DNA from: Deinococcus carri
GTDB taxonomy: Bacteria > Deinococcota > Deinococci > Deinococcales > Deinococcaceae
Assembly: GCF_039545055.1 (NCBI RefSeq)
Contig: NZ_BAABRP010000001.1
Coordinates: 611,501 to 675,500, forward strand
Length of the DNA: 64,000 nucleotides
Direction: 5' to 3'
Position 1 is the stretch's first letter. Each line of letters opens with the position of its first letter. Below, piece by piece: positions 1-14,619 of this stretch. Made by a program: the position numbers and the translations under genes. Below the pieces are notes generated by a model. It made no database searches and was not told the DNA's origin. It saw only the letters and a program-made list of their open reading frames with translations.

Positions 1-1047
<1,047 letters not shown>

Positions 1048-1049
1048 GG

Positions 1050-1160
1050 CTCTGAGCGTGAGGGGCCATGAGCCGTGAGCTATGAGCTATGAAAAAGACG
1101 GCTCACGCCAACAGCGGAAGCTCTCCTGGTGTCCGTTCATAACTCAAAGCTCATCGCTCA
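1050..1160. repeat. Heptad-unit palindromic repeat, family A copy 1
   Basis: The left arm is a run of 7-bp units (TGAGCCG, TGAGCTA, TGAGCTA). The right arm is their complement (TTCATAA, CTCAAAG, CTCATCG). The loop contains GCGGAAGCTCTCCTGG. Copies of the same family lie at 16443-16554 and 36445-36536. Confidence 0.75.
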
Positions 1161-1162
1161 AC

Positions 1163-1204
1163 CAGACGAGTGCCCCAACCACTTCCGGCTGGGGCACTCG
1201 TCTG
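1163..1204. terminator. Strong intrinsic-type hairpin after nspC
   Basis: A perfect 15-bp stem (CAGACGAGTGCCCCA at 1163-1177 pairs with 1190-1204) has a 12-nt loop. Only a short T-rich tail follows (TTTCCCGTTT). It can serve both convergent genes. Confidence 0.8.
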
Positions 1205-1368
1205 CTGGTTTCCCGTTTGGATGAAAGAGGTGAAGAGGGTTGCGCGAAAAGGTGGGAGTCACCACCTGGCCGCGCGCCGATTCACACCCGGCCCGTGCGG
1301 GACGCGGGAAGGTTCAGGCCGGGGGTGGGGCGGGGAAAAGCCAGTCACCCCCGGCGCGGGAAGTTCAT

Positions 1369-2643
<1,275 letters not shown>

Positions 2644-2856
2644 CTGCTCTTCCTCCTTGTGGATGCAGGCAAGGTAAGCCGCGAAGCTGACTGGGCACTG
2701 ATAGCTGGCTCTGCAAAAGGCCGTCCTGCACGAGCATGAACGTCTCTTCAAGCTCCCTGCCGCCCAGGTGGGTGAAGGGTGAGGCCAGCCTGACCGTGGG
2801 GTGATGCTCCGGGGGTGGCCTGCTGGGGCAGGTGCTCTGCCGCTTACTCTGAAGGG

Positions 2857-3246
2857 ATGAAACGCCTGCTGCTTTCCCTCACCCTGACGGTCCTTTCCCA
2901 GGGTGCCCAGGCCACTGCCGCCGACCCCTGGCCGAACAGCCCGGCGCTGGTCCGGCTCTTTGTGTTGCCCTCGGGCCGCGCCGACGCCGAGCGCCTGACC
3001 CGGACGCTGGCGCTCACGCCTGCCCAGATCGCGGAGCTGCGCCGCCTGGCCCGCAGCGAGGCAGCCTACGGCGAGGCCGGGCGGCACGTCATCGGGCGGC
3101 AGGAGGCTGCGCGCTTGAATGCCCGCATCGCCGCCATGCGGGTGGAAAAGGACCGCAAGGTGCGCGCCCTGCTGGGCACGAAGTACCCGGCCTTCCGTGA
3201 CTGGCTGCGCGGGTGGTGGGCCGGAAGGGTGAGGGCGGCGCGGTAG
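2857..3246 (+). CDS. Small secreted protein of unknown function
   Basis: 129 residues with an N-terminal signal peptide (MKRLLLSLTLTVLSQGAQATAA). The mature part is helical and charged (LTPAQIAELRRLARSEAA), vaguely like Spy/CpxP periplasmic helices, but without a motif I can name. It ends in a Trp/Arg-rich tail. The ATG at 2857 follows a TACTCT box by 6 nt, so the mRNA is probably leaderless. It is followed 89 bp later by a hydrolase gene on the same strand with its own ribosome site. Confidence 0.65.
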   Translation: MKRLLLSLTLTVLSQGAQATAADPWPNSPALVRLFVLPSGRADAERLTRTLALTPAQIAELRRLARSEAAYGEAGRHVIGRQEAARLNARIAAMRVEKDRKVRALLGTKYPAFRDWLRGWWAGRVRAAR

Positions 3247-3335
3247 GCCAGAACCGGTACGGGAGGGGGAAGGGACCGTGTTACGCTCGCCTGACCTGTG
3301 GGCGGCTCCGGTCCCCACCGCACAAGGAGAGCCTC

Positions 3336-4292
3336 ATGCGAACCCTGCTGGCCCTGACCGCTGCCCTGACCCTCACGCCCGCGCTGGCGGCCAGCCGGGA
3401 GGTGACACTGGACGTGCCCGGCGCGCGCCTCGCCGCCACCCTCCAGATGCCGGACGGCCCGCAGCACGTCCGCCCGCCCGTGGTCCTCATCGTCGCGGGG
3501 AGTGGTCCCACCAACCGCAACGGGGACAATCCCCTGAGCGGGCCGGGAGGTACCTACCGCAAGCTGGCCCAGAATCTGGCCGCCCGCGGCATCGCCTCCC
3601 TGCGCTACGACAAGCGTGGCATCGGCGCGAGTACGCTGGCCGACCCGCGCGAGGAGGCGCAGACCTTCGACGACCTCGTGAACGATGCCCGCGCGTGGCT
3701 GGCCTGGCTGGGGCAGCAGCCGGACCTCGGTCCCGTGGGCGTGGTGGGCCACAGCGAGGGCGGGCTGATTGCCCTGGCCGCGCTCCAGCAGGCCACTCCC
3801 GCCCGTGCCCTGGTGCTGCTGGCGGCCCCCGGCGAGGACATTGGCACCACCATCCGCCGCCAGCTCGCGCAGAATCCGGCCAACCCGCCCGCGCTGGTGC
3901 AGGAGGGGAACACGATTCTGGACGCCCTGGCGCGTGGGGAGACGGTCACGAACGTCTCGCCGGTCCTCGCGCCCCTCTTCCGGCCCAGTGTGCAGCCTTA
4001 CCTCCGCAGCAGCCTGAAGTACGACCCGCAGCGGCTGATTGCCGCCGTGAACGTGCCCACCCTGATCGTGCAGGGGGACCGCGACCTGCAAGTACGCCCC
4101 GAGGACGCCCGCCTGCTGGCCGCCGCGCAGCCCGCCGCCCGCACGTTCCTCGCCCCCGGCGTGAACCATGTTCTCGTGCCCGCGCCGCTGGACCCGGTGG
4201 GGAATCTCTCCACCTACGCGAATGCCCAGCTTCCCCTGGAGCGGGGCCTGCTCACGGCGGTCGTGGACTTCCTGAGGTCGGAGCTGCGCTGA
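3336..4292 (+). CDS. Secreted alpha/beta hydrolase
   Basis: 318-residue serine hydrolase with a signal peptide (about residues 1-19). The nucleophile elbow is GHSEGG with Ser140; the acid is probably Asp248 or Asp250 in QGDRD, and the base His278 in GVNHV. An oxyanion segment AGSGPTNRNGDN precedes, as in the 'alpha/beta fold hydrolase, serine aminopeptidase S33-like' group. The start is the ATG at 3336 after AAGGAGA. The natural substrate is unknown; such proteins are esterases or peptidases. It converges on the DUF554 gene with only 13 bp between stops. Confidence 0.85.
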   Translation: MRTLLALTAALTLTPALAASREVTLDVPGARLAATLQMPDGPQHVRPPVVLIVAGSGPTNRNGDNPLSGPGGTYRKLAQNLAARGIASLRYDKRGIGASTLADPREEAQTFDDLVNDARAWLAWLGQQPDLGPVGVVGHSEGGLIALAALQQATPARALVLLAAPGEDIGTTIRRQLAQNPANPPALVQEGNTILDALARGETVTNVSPVLAPLFRPSVQPYLRSSLKYDPQRLIAAVNVPTLIVQGDRDLQVRPEDARLLAAAQPAARTFLAPGVNHVLVPAPLDPVGNLSTYANAQLPLERGLLTAVVDFLRSELR

Positions 4293-4305
4293 GGGGCCGA
4301 CCGCC

Positions 4306-5076
4306 CTACAGCCTCCCCGCCACCCACAGCGCCAGCGGCCCCAGCAGCAGCGCGGGCAGCAGGCTGCCGACACGCACCCGGCGGTCTTCCCAGCCCAGGC
4401 CGCCCAGCATCAGGTTCCACGCGATGCCCACAATCATCAGGCCGCCGATGCCCGTGACCAGCAGAACGTAGGGGTTGGTCTTCAGCACGCCCGGATCGGC
4501 CCCGCCCAGCAGCCCCGCCGCGAACGCGCCCGCCGCCAGGCTGACACCTCCTTGCAGCACCAGTACCGTCAGCGCACTGAAGCCCACGCCGATGCCGTAG
4601 GCCCCGGCCAGCGCCAGCGCCGCGATGCCGTCCAGGGTGCTTTTCAGGACGTAGGTGGAGGAATCCCCGGTCAGCCCGTTTTGCAGCCCGCCCACAATCG
4701 TCATCGGGCCGATGCAGAAGAGCAGGCTGGCCGCGACGAAGCCCTCCGTGAAGCGGCCCCCGCCCCGGAAGCGTCGCCGCAGCGTCTCGCCCAGGCGGCC
4801 CAGCCCTTCCTCGATCCCCAGCGCCTCCCCGACCACCGCACCCAGGGCCAGCGCCACCAGCGCCAGGATCACGCCGGGAATCGTCCCGCCCGACACGCGG
4901 TTCAGGTTCCCCGCCATATCCAGCGCGATAAACAGCGTGACCAGCGAGAGCGTTTGCAGCAGCGTGCGCTGGGTGCGCTCCGGCAACCGCGCGCCCAGCG
5001 TGAGGCCCAGCAGTGTCCCCAGCAGGACGGTGGCGACATTGATCAGGGTGCCGGACAGTTGCGCGAGCAGGCTCAT
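4306..5076 (-). CDS. DUF554 family membrane protein
   Basis: 256-residue integral membrane protein of the DUF554 (YqgA/YdfK) family, with about seven hydrophobic segments. Characteristic pieces are GTLINVATVLLGTLLG at the N-terminus, FCIGPMTIVGGLQNGLTGD in the middle and a Gly-rich last helix. The function is not established; family members are proposed transporters. The ATG at 5076 lies 12 bp from the TA flank of a MITE copy (5089-5217), so the native promoter has probably been displaced or replaced by the insertion. Confidence 0.88.
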   Translation of the reverse strand: MSLLAQLSGTLINVATVLLGTLLGLTLGARLPERTQRTLLQTLSLVTLFIALDMAGNLNRVSGGTIPGVILALVALALGAVVGEALGIEEGLGRLGETLRRRFRGGGRFTEGFVAASLLFCIGPMTIVGGLQNGLTGDSSTYVLKSTLDGIAALALAGAYGIGVGFSALTVLVLQGGVSLAAGAFAAGLLGGADPGVLKTNPYVLLVTGIGGLMIVGIAWNLMLGGLGWEDRRVRVGSLLPALLLGPLALWVAGRL

Positions 5077-5090
5077 TGGCTTTTACCCTA

Positions 5091-5215
5091 GAGCATTTGT
5101 CCGAATTACGCCGTTGGAGGAAAAACGCCTCCAACGGCTCCATTCTCCCAAACGCTCTCCTTATTTCACTCGCTTCGCTCGGTCAAAAAGTAAGGTCTCT
5201 TTTTGACAAATGCTT
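5091..5215. mobile_element. MITE copy 1 (TA-flanked palindromic element)
   Basis: A 125-bp element with terminal inverted repeats GAGCATTTGTC / GACAAATGCTT, flanked by TA on both sides (5089-5090 and 5216-5217). It contains an inner perfect stem CCGTTGGAGG / CCTCCAACGG (5111-5120, 5128-5137). It is nearly identical in reverse complement to 7837-7960. TA duplication suggests mobilisation by an IS630/Tc1-type transposase, which is not in the window. Confidence 0.85.
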
Positions 5216-5258
5216 TAGAACATTCGGCGGCGCACACGTCGGGGCAGGAGTGGAGAGG

Positions 5259-5358
5259 GGGCGACCAGCAGCCAGCAACTTCCCGACCGCTCGCTGCCTT
5301 TGCCCAGGTCCCGTCATCCGCAGCGGCATGAAGGCTGGGTGCTGGAAGCTGGCCGCTC
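5259..5358. repeat. Heptad-unit palindromic repeat, family D-like
   Basis: The left arm runs GCGACCA, GCAGCCA, GCAACTT. The right arm contains GGCTGGGT, GCTGGAA, GCTGGCC. It resembles the copies at 40972 and 41908 but is more degenerate. Confidence 0.55.
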
Positions 5359-5418
5359 CACACGAAGCCGCCCCCGCACGAGGCAGGGGCGGCCGGAGGA
5401 AGCCGGAGGGGCGCGGCG

Positions 5419-6375
5419 TTATTCGGTGCGGTACTTGGGCGTGATGATCTGCTCGTGGGTGCCCAGGTCCAGCCCCTCGCCGACGGCCAGCGAGGACGTG
5501 CTGGGCACCGTGTAGGCGTCGGCGGCAGTGTAGTTCACCGCGTAGCCCATGTCCTGGAGGGAACCGACGCTCATACGCGACAGGGGGTTGAACACGCCGC
5601 TGTTGAGGTAGCCGGTCATCAGCTCGGTCTTGAAGGTGGTCTCGCGCCAGTGGGCACCCGCCGTGCCCTGGCCGCCCTGGTTCTCGACCGGCACCGTGGA
5701 GAGCGTGCCGCCCGCCGCGCGGTACTCGCGCACGCCGTTGGTGCCCTTGTAGATCGGGTTGGTGGTGCCCACGCCGCTGACCAGGCCGAACTGCGACCAC
5801 AGCGACCCGATGCCCAGCGAGTGTCCCAGCTCGTGCACGGCGATGTCGGCCAGCTGGCTGCTGAACTGCGAGAGGTCGGCGGTGTCGAACACCAGGGTCG
5901 AGTAGGTGGTCAGGCCGCTGGCGCTGCGGACGCTGCAAGGTCCGCTCTGGGCCAGGATGCCGCCGGGGCCGTCGATGTCGGTGTTCCCGGTAAACACCAG
6001 GATGTCGTCGATGGTGCCGCTGTAGGCCGCGTTGCTGCCGCAGGCCCCGGCGGGAATGTTCACGGTGACGCTGGGCAGGCCCTGGGTGATCACCTTCTGC
6101 CAGCGGCTCGCGGCGGCGTTCATGGCGTTGACCACGCTGGTCGAGCTGCCGGACGCGAACTTGAGGGTGATGTTGTAGGTTTCCGTGGCCTGCTCCTGAA
6201 GCCCGCTGGCCTTGGCGTAGGGGTCCACCGGCAGCGAGGCGATACCGGACGTGGGCGCTGTTGCGCTGGGCTGCTCGGGGGCTGCCGCGTTGGCGGGCGC
6301 GCTGCTGTTGGTGCCGCAGGACGCCAGCAGGGCGGTCAGGGCGAGGGTGGCGGCGGTCAGGGTGAATCGGGTCAT
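5419..6375 (-). CDS. Leishmanolysin-like (M8) zinc metalloprotease lipoprotein
   Basis: 318 residues. A lipobox LLASC places the lipidated Cys at residue 20, so it should be anchored outside the cytoplasmic membrane. The zinc site is HELGHSLGIG (His181, Glu182, His185) with a distant third ligand His242 in AHWRE, followed by a Met-turn-like LMTGY (Met253) and PLSRMSVGSLQDMGY. This spacing is typical of bacterial leishmanolysin-related peptidases. The start is the ATG at 6375 preceded by a GGAGG-type site. An Ala/Pro-rich linker (about residues 25-45) separates the anchor from the catalytic domain. Substrates are unknown. Confidence 0.88.
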   Translation of the reverse strand: MTRFTLTAATLALTALLASCGTNSSAPANAAAPEQPSATAPTSGIASLPVDPYAKASGLQEQATETYNITLKFASGSSTSVVNAMNAAASRWQKVITQGLPSVTVNIPAGACGSNAAYSGTIDDILVFTGNTDIDGPGGILAQSGPCSVRSASGLTTYSTLVFDTADLSQFSSQLADIAVHELGHSLGIGSLWSQFGLVSGVGTTNPIYKGTNGVREYRAAGGTLSTVPVENQGGQGTAGAHWRETTFKTELMTGYLNSGVFNPLSRMSVGSLQDMGYAVNYTAADAYTVPSTSSLAVGEGLDLGTHEQIITPKYRTE

Positions 6376-6829
6376 GGGAGCCTCCTGGGCAGTTGAGAAC
6401 GGGGTTTGAGACGTGGGCTGTTCCTCGGGAACGTCACCCGTCATAGGGGTGTGGGAGTGACGGCCTTGGCAGGAACATCAGGAACGTGCACAGGCTAGAG
6501 CGGCAGGTGTGATGGGCTGGAACAGGCCAAAAAAGGCCGTCCTGGCGCTGCTTGCGCACTTTCGGGCCGGCATGGCTCGCTGGAGGTGCTCTCCGGGGGA
6601 CTTCTGTCCCATCACAGGTGGGGAGCCTGCTCCTGACCTGACCTTTATTCTTGACCCCCTCTTGACAGTGGGCGTGGTACCCTCCCTGCAAGTTGACCGA
6701 CCTGACTGCCTCCGCGCTGCCTCTCCCGCCCCTGGGTGGTGGGGGCGCGGGTGGGCCGCTGGCCGGTTACCATTCAGAACGTCGTCGGGGCTGCCTTCGG
6801 GTGGCCCCGCGTGCTTTTCGGAGGTTCCC
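6376..6829. other. Divergent intergenic region, 454 bp
   Basis: This lies between the protease gene (minus) and the HTH gene (plus). A TTGACA hexamer occurs at 6662-6667 on the plus strand, but no good -10 lies at the usual distance. The reading frames here have poor coding character. No repeat shared with other gaps was seen. Confidence 0.5.
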
Positions 6830-7033
<204 letters not shown>

Positions 7034-7064
7034 CCCCGAGCACCTGGGGGCTATCCTGGGGCCG

Positions 7065-7784
7065 ATGCCCGAGCACCCGCAGGAGGCCCGCCCCGTGACC
7101 CTCGCCGCCGTGCGGGAGGCCCTGGACCGGGGGGACGAACGGGCAGCCCTTGCCGCCCTGCATCTCCTGTCGCCGCTCCCGGACGAACAGAAAGAGGCGG
7201 CAGGGCTGGCCCTTCACCTGGGGCAGCCCACCCTGACGCTTCGCTGGGTGGGTGACCCCCTCACACTTGCGGCGGCGCACCTGCGGCTGGGGCAACCCGG
7301 CGCGGCCCGCAGCGTGCTGGACGGCCAGCCGGACGCCGCCCGCCCCGCGTTGCTGCGTGCCCGCGCGGCCTGGCAGGCTGGGCAGCCGGCCGCGCTGGAC
7401 CTGGCCCGGCATGCCCTCACCCTGGCCCGCGCGGAAGGGGACGCCGGGGCGCTGGTGGCCGCCGCGACCCTGCTGGGAGAGCAACGACTCGGCACGGATG
7501 CGAAAGCCGCCCTCCGCACCCTGGCCGAGGGGCTGAAGGTCGCGGAACTCACCGGGCAGGAGGCCGACGCGCACCTGCTGGCCGTTCTCGCCCGGGCGCA
7601 GGCGGCGCTGGGCAGCCGGGACAAGGCGGGGCGCACCGCGGCCAAGGCGCTGGCCCGCAGCCTGCCGCGCAGCCCGGCCCGCGTGGCCGCACTGCTGGCC
7701 CTGGGCCGCGAGGAGGAAGCCCGCGCGGAAGCGGCGGCAGGCGAACTGGGGAAAGTGTGGTGGAAGCTGCCTGCGTCAACGTAG
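7065..7784 (+). CDS. TPR-like Ala/Leu-rich hypothetical protein
   Basis: 239 residues composed of helical hairpins rich in Ala and Leu, spaced like degenerate tetratricopeptide repeats (for example LARHALTLARAEGDAGALVAAATLLGE written in short: repeated A-x-x-LL patterns). There is no signal peptide or membrane segment, so it is probably a cytosolic scaffold. The ATG at 7065 follows TATCCT by 7 nt (leaderless pattern). Its 3' end overlaps the convergent phosphotransferase gene by 9 bp. Function unknown. Confidence 0.6.
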   Translation: MPEHPQEARPVTLAAVREALDRGDERAALAALHLLSPLPDEQKEAAGLALHLGQPTLTLRWVGDPLTLAAAHLRLGQPGAARSVLDGQPDAARPALLRARAAWQAGQPAALDLARHALTLARAEGDAGALVAAATLLGEQRLGTDAKAALRTLAEGLKVAELTGQEADAHLLAVLARAQAALGSRDKAGRTAAKALARSLPRSPARVAALLALGREEEARAEAAAGELGKVWWKLPAST

Positions 7785-8843
7785 GCCGCTGGCCGCCCAG
7801 GCCACCTGGAACGGCACGTAGGGTGGCGGGGCGATAGAGCATTTGTCAAAAAGAGACCTTCTTTTTGACCGAGCGAAGCGAGTGAAATAAGGAGAGCGTT
7901 TGGGAGAATGGAGCCGTTGGAGGCGTTTTTCCTCCAACGGCGTAATTCGGACAAATGCTCTAAAGCGGCGTGGGCCGGGGTTGCCCTCCCTGTACACGCT
8001 CTCGTAGGTCCAGACGTTGCGTTCCTGCAAGGTGGCGTAGAGGGCCGCGCCGTCCGCCAGTTCGTCTTCCGGCAGGGGAAGGCGTTGCCGGTAGCCCCCC
8101 AGAAACGCGCCGGACAGGGCCGCGTCCAGCCTCAGGCTGAGGTGCAGGCAGCGCACGACCTCCCAGGCGCGGGGGGCTAGGCGGGTCTGTTCCCAGTCGA
8201 TCAGGGCTGCGGGCCACCCGGCCCCGAAGAACACGTTTCCGTCGTGGTAATCCCCGTGCAGGAAGCGCGGCGGGAAGGCGGGGAGGGGGTCCGGCAGGGC
8301 CGAGGCCCGCAGGTGCGCCAGCCGCTGCCGGGTCCGTTCCAGCGCCCAGCCGTCCACCTCGTCCGGCTGTGGGAGGGCCAGGAGGATGGCCTGAATCTGC
8401 TCCAGCCGTTCCCGCGTGTGTTCCAGGCCAGCCGCACGCAGCGGCGGCACCCCGAACGGCACGCGGGTGGGCAGGCGATCATGCACGTCGGCCAGGAAGG
8501 AGCCGAGGGCCTGCGCGTGCGCGGGGGTCAGGGCAGCGCGCGGCACAGGCGCACCCGCGGCGACCGGAAACAGGGCGGCCAGATGCGTTCCCATCTGTGC
8601 CACTGTCCCGCCCCCACGGGCGGCGAGGGGAACGGGCGTCGGCAGGCCCGCCCGCGCCGCGACCGCGATGGCCGCGTGTTCGCGCTCGGCCCGTTCCCGG
8701 TCGGGGCTGCGGTACACCCGCAGATGAAGCGGCCCTGTGTCCGTCATGACCCGGAAGGCCCCGTTGATGCTCCCGCCGCCCAGGGGGTGCATCGTCTGGA
8801 CCCCTCCCACGTCCCAGACTCCCATGAGTTCTTCGGGGGTCAT
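7776..8843 (-). CDS. Aminoglycoside/homoserine-kinase-like phosphotransferase with MITE in its C-terminus
   Basis: 355-residue cytosolic kinase of the APH/choline-kinase fold. Seen: nucleotide-loop region PLGGGSINGAFRV, conserved catalytic FLHGDYHDGNV and the metal-binding LIDWEQT. The start at 8843 has GGAGGGGG upstream. The natural substrate could be homoserine or another small hydroxyl or amine compound; resistance is not implied. The last part is unusual: 42 residues (about 295-336) are encoded by an inserted palindromic element (7837-7960), after which the ancestral tail APPPYVPFQVAWAA resumes in frame. The catalytic core is intact. Confidence 0.85.
   Translation of the reverse strand: MTPEELMGVWDVGGVQTMHPLGGGSINGAFRVMTDTGPLHLRVYRSPDRERAEREHAAIAVAARAGLPTPVPLAARGGGTVAQMGTHLAALFPVAAGAPVPRAALTPAHAQALGSFLADVHDRLPTRVPFGVPPLRAAGLEHTRERLEQIQAILLALPQPDEVDGWALERTRQRLAHLRASALPDPLPAFPPRFLHGDYHDGNVFFGAGWPAALIDWEQTRLAPRAWEVVRCLHLSLRLDAALSGAFLGGYRQRLPLPEDELADGAALYATLQERNVWTYESVYREGNPGPRRFRAFVRITPLEEKRLQRLHSPKRSPYFTRFARSKRRSLFDKCSIAPPPYVPFQVAWAASGLR
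7837..7960. mobile_element. MITE copy 2, inside a coding sequence
   Basis: A 124-bp element in opposite orientation to copy 1, with ends GAGCATTTGTC / GACAAATGCTC and TA on both flanks (7835-7836, 7961-7962). The net insertion of 126 bp is 42 codons and has no stop in the host frame. Confidence 0.88.
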
Positions 8844-9028
8844 CCCGGCACCCCCTCCAGCGCCCGCAACCCGCAAATCACGAGGCCAGCCGCACGGGCA
8901 GGGGAGATGGGCCGCGCATAAAGGCGGGGGCCTGGAGGCGGCAGGGCGTCTTCGGGCAGGAGCATGGGCACAGGCTAGAGCAGGCCCGCGCGGGGGAGCG
9001 GGGCACGTCCTCTGCCAGAATGCCCCGC

Positions 9029-10015
<987 letters not shown>

Positions 10016-10182
10016 GCGCCTGCGGCGTTCCCCTCCCTTGCGGAGCTGTACCCGTCCCAGGCTCCCCCGCAAGGGAACTCGCAGAGCTGCTGGCAGAGGG
10101 TTCTACGGCTGGACGAGAGAGCCAGCCAAGCTCTTGAAGCCGGCTCGCCGGGCAGGTGGGTCCCGGCGGGCCGCGCCTCCGG
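10016..10182. other. Convergent gap with a hairpin
   Basis: A perfect 10-bp inverted repeat TCCCTTGCGG / CCGCAAGGGA (10034-10043 and 10067-10076) lies between the convergent channel and DivIVA genes and may act as a bidirectional terminator. The following CTCGCAGAGCTGC also occurs at 63724-63736. Confidence 0.5.
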
Positions 10183-10914
10183 TCACACGAACTGCTGCTC
10201 CTCGACACGGGTGGGGGCGTCCAGGGGCAGGGCCGCGCCTGCGCCGGGCAGCGACAGGTCGTCGCCGGCGGGCAGGTGGCGGGCGCTGAGTTCGGTAAAG
10301 GACTGCATCAGGGCGCGGTACTGGCTGACGAACTGGGTGTATTCGGCCCGGACCACGCTCAGGCGGGCGGTGAGGTCCGCGTGCCGCTCGTTGAAGGCGC
10401 GGTCGAGGTACACCGTGCGCTCGGCGTGGGCGCGGTCGCGCTCCAGGGTGAGCTGGTGGTGGTCGCGTTCGAGGTCGGCGAAGCGGCCCCGGAAGGCGGC
10501 CTCCAGCTCCTGCATCCGCACCTGATGCTGGGCCTCGAGTTCGGCCATCCGCGCCTCGGCGTCGCGGTCGAGCACCTCGCGGCGGCTCTGCGCCTGCTCG
10601 ATCATCAGCTCGCACTGGCGGGTCGCGTTCTCGCGCAGGTCGTGGCCGATGCGCTCGGCGGCCACCACCGCGCGGCGAATCTCGTCCTCGGCCTGGCGGC
10701 GCTCGTCGAGTTCGCGTTCGAGGTCCGCCAGGCGGGCGCGCAGGTCCTGCCGTTCGCGCAGCAGGGCCTCGACCTGATCGGCCACCTGCCCCAAAAAGGC
10801 GCGGACGCCGGCGCGGTCGTACCCGCCGGGGCGGCCCGGAAACTGGCGGTGGCCGATGTCCAGCGGCGTGAGGGACGAATGGGTGGGGGCCTGCTCTGTG
10901 GGGGTCTGGCTCAT
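10183..10914 (-). CDS. DivIVA-domain cell division protein
   Basis: 243 residues. The N-terminal DivIVA membrane-targeting segment is [28 protein letters not shown] (residues about 14-42, quoted as a position with key words LTPLDI and GYD). A long, highly charged coiled coil follows to about residue 200. Such proteins mark negatively curved membrane at septa and poles and recruit division or wall factors. Its start overlaps the stop of the upstream PLP-binding protein gene by 4 bp (ATGA), giving a translationally coupled pair that matches the yggS-divIVA association seen in many bacteria. Confidence 0.9.
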   Translation of the reverse strand: MSQTPTEQAPTHSSLTPLDIGHRQFPGRPGGYDRAGVRAFLGQVADQVEALLRERQDLRARLADLERELDERRQAEDEIRRAVVAAERIGHDLRENATRQCELMIEQAQSRREVLDRDAEARMAELEAQHQVRMQELEAAFRGRFADLERDHHQLTLERDRAHAERTVYLDRAFNERHADLTARLSVVRAEYTQFVSQYRALMQSFTELSARHLPAGDDLSLPGAGAALPLDAPTRVEEQQFV

Positions 10915-11585
10915 GTGAAGAGACTCCTTCCGACGCGCACCAGGGTCGCGCCACTCTCGACGGCGAGGGGGTAATCGTTGCTCATGCCCATGCTGAGTTC
11001 GGCCAGGCCCAGGTCGTGGGCACGCCGGGCGGTGTCCACAAAGACGCGCCGGGCCGCCTCCGCGTCACCCTCGGGAGCCATCACCATCAGCCCCCGCACC
11101 GTCAGACCTGTTTGCATCACCTCAGCGTAGACGTTGCGGAGGTCCTGCGGGTGAATGCCGTGCTTCTGCGCCTCGCCGTTGTGCAGTTGCAGCAGCACGT
11201 CGGGCGCGCGGCCCCACTTCGCGGCGGCGTCGGCCAGCGCCCGCGCCTGCCGCACCTCCTCCAGCCCGTGGATGAGGCTCACCGGGCGCATGTACTTGAC
11301 CTTGTTCAGTTGCAGTGGGCCGATGTAGTGCCACTCGACCTCCGGGAGCTGTGCCCCAGCAAGGTGCTCCTCAGCCAGCTGGGCCGCCTTGTCACGCAGT
11401 TCCTGGGCGCGGCCCTCGCCCAGCGGGAAGCCGCCCGGCTGAAGGTCCGTATGGGCCAGCACCTGCTCGCGGATGGCCTCCAGGTCCTGCCCCTTGGTGA
11501 CGGCCACCAGCCGGGCACTGCCGGGGGCGCGGCCCGCCCGCTGCTCGGCGGCGCGGATGCCGGCCAGCACGTCCGGCAGGCTCAC
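10911..11585 (-). CDS. YggS/PLPBP family PLP homeostasis protein
   Basis: 224 residues, single fold-III PLP barrel. The PLP lysine is Lys31 in LVAVTKGQ; other family marks are [12 protein letters not shown], the segment around [17 protein letters not shown] and the C-terminal LSMGMSNDY with VRVGRSLFT. These proteins hold PLP and buffer amino- and keto-acid pools rather than catalyse a known reaction. The start codon is GTG at 11585. It is the first gene of a pair with divIVA. Confidence 0.93.
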   Translation of the reverse strand: MSLPDVLAGIRAAEQRAGRAPGSARLVAVTKGQDLEAIREQVLAHTDLQPGGFPLGEGRAQELRDKAAQLAEEHLAGAQLPEVEWHYIGPLQLNKVKYMRPVSLIHGLEEVRQARALADAAAKWGRAPDVLLQLHNGEAQKHGIHPQDLRNVYAEVMQTGLTVRGLMVMAPEGDAEAARRVFVDTARRAHDLGLAELSMGMSNDYPLAVESGATLVRVGRSLFT

Positions 11586-11899
11586 TTGACCTGTTCCCTT
11601 CCGGCAGACGCCGCCGGCCTTGACCGCCCGCTCATCTCCCGCCTCTCCCGCTGTGCATCACGCCGGGCATTGTGGCCTGTCCAGGCTCCCGGCTCAAGTC
11701 GGGCACGGCATGAGGCCAGGGCAGGGCCAGAGGTGGAGGCCGCGTCAACATTCCTTCACCCTTCTCAGGACCTGAGCAGGAAAGGTGAGACAGGGCACTT
11801 GCCAGGGGCGGCCCCGCCGGTCTGATGGCCCGGACGGCACTGTCAGAACCGTCAGAACGTTGCGGGAAGCTTCCGCACCTGTGCCACACTAGGAGACGC
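11586..11899. other. Divergent yggS-bamA intergenic region
   Basis: 314 bp. A tandem pair GTCAGAAC (11842-11849, 11851-11858) and a near-perfect dyad around AAGCTT (11860-11876) lie just upstream of bamA. A CACACT box at 11885-11890 precedes the bamA ribosome site. These are candidate regulatory elements only. Confidence 0.45.
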
Positions 11900-14431
<2,532 letters not shown>

Positions 14432-14447
14432 AGCGGGCGGAAAGGGG

Positions 14448-14483
14448 AGAGGTGGGCTTCCTGCGGGGGCCTGCCTCTTTTTT
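14448..14483 (+). terminator. Intrinsic terminator of bamA
   Basis: A 10-bp stem (14448-14457 with 14469-14478, two G-U pairs) is followed by six T (14478-14483), 17 bp after the bamA stop. Confidence 0.75.
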
Positions 14484-14499
14484 GGCTCGCGGGCTGAGC

Positions 14500-14619
14500 T
14501 AGAATCACGGTGTCCCACTACGGGACGGGGTGCATGACAACCGGGAGGGGAGGCGCAACACGGGATAACGCGAAAGCACCCGGAGTTGCGTTCCGGGTGC
14601 GGAAAGGAGGTGAATCCTT
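14500..14619 (+). promoter_or_regulatory. Promoter and structured leader of the 43-residue peptide gene
   Basis: A TAGAAT -10 box at 14500-14505 would start RNA near 14512. The leader has a stem GTCCC/GGGAC (14512-14526) and a perfect 8-bp stem GCACCCGG/CCGGGTGC (14576-14583, 14593-14600). A GCGCAAC/GTTGCG pairing could compete with the second stem. The ribosome site AAAGGAGGTGA (14603-14613) can itself fold, AAGGA pairing with TCCTT (14604-14608, 14615-14619). Confidence 0.6.

Larger units (their letters stand above)
1048..1368. other. Intergenic stretch with heptad hairpin and terminator
   Basis: This 321-bp gap separates nspC from the convergent DUF4384 gene. It holds a heptad-unit hairpin (1050-1160), a strong terminator stem (1163-1204) and then G-rich sequence without a convincing reading frame. 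Several long frames cross it but are shadows of the DUF4384 gene. Confidence 0.7.
5077..5418. other. Intergenic region built of two repeats
   Basis: This 342-bp gap between two minus-strand genes holds the MITE copy 1 (5091-5215) and a heptad-type palindrome (5259-5358). A GC-rich stem (GCCGCCCC at 5367-5374 with 5386-5393) near the end of the protease gene may be a weak terminator; it lacks a T-run. I see no gene here. Confidence 0.7.

Noticed and set aside
7776..8843. Antibiotic-resistance phosphotransferase
   Set aside because: The HGDYHDGN motif is common to many metabolic kinases of this fold; nothing points to a drug as substrate.
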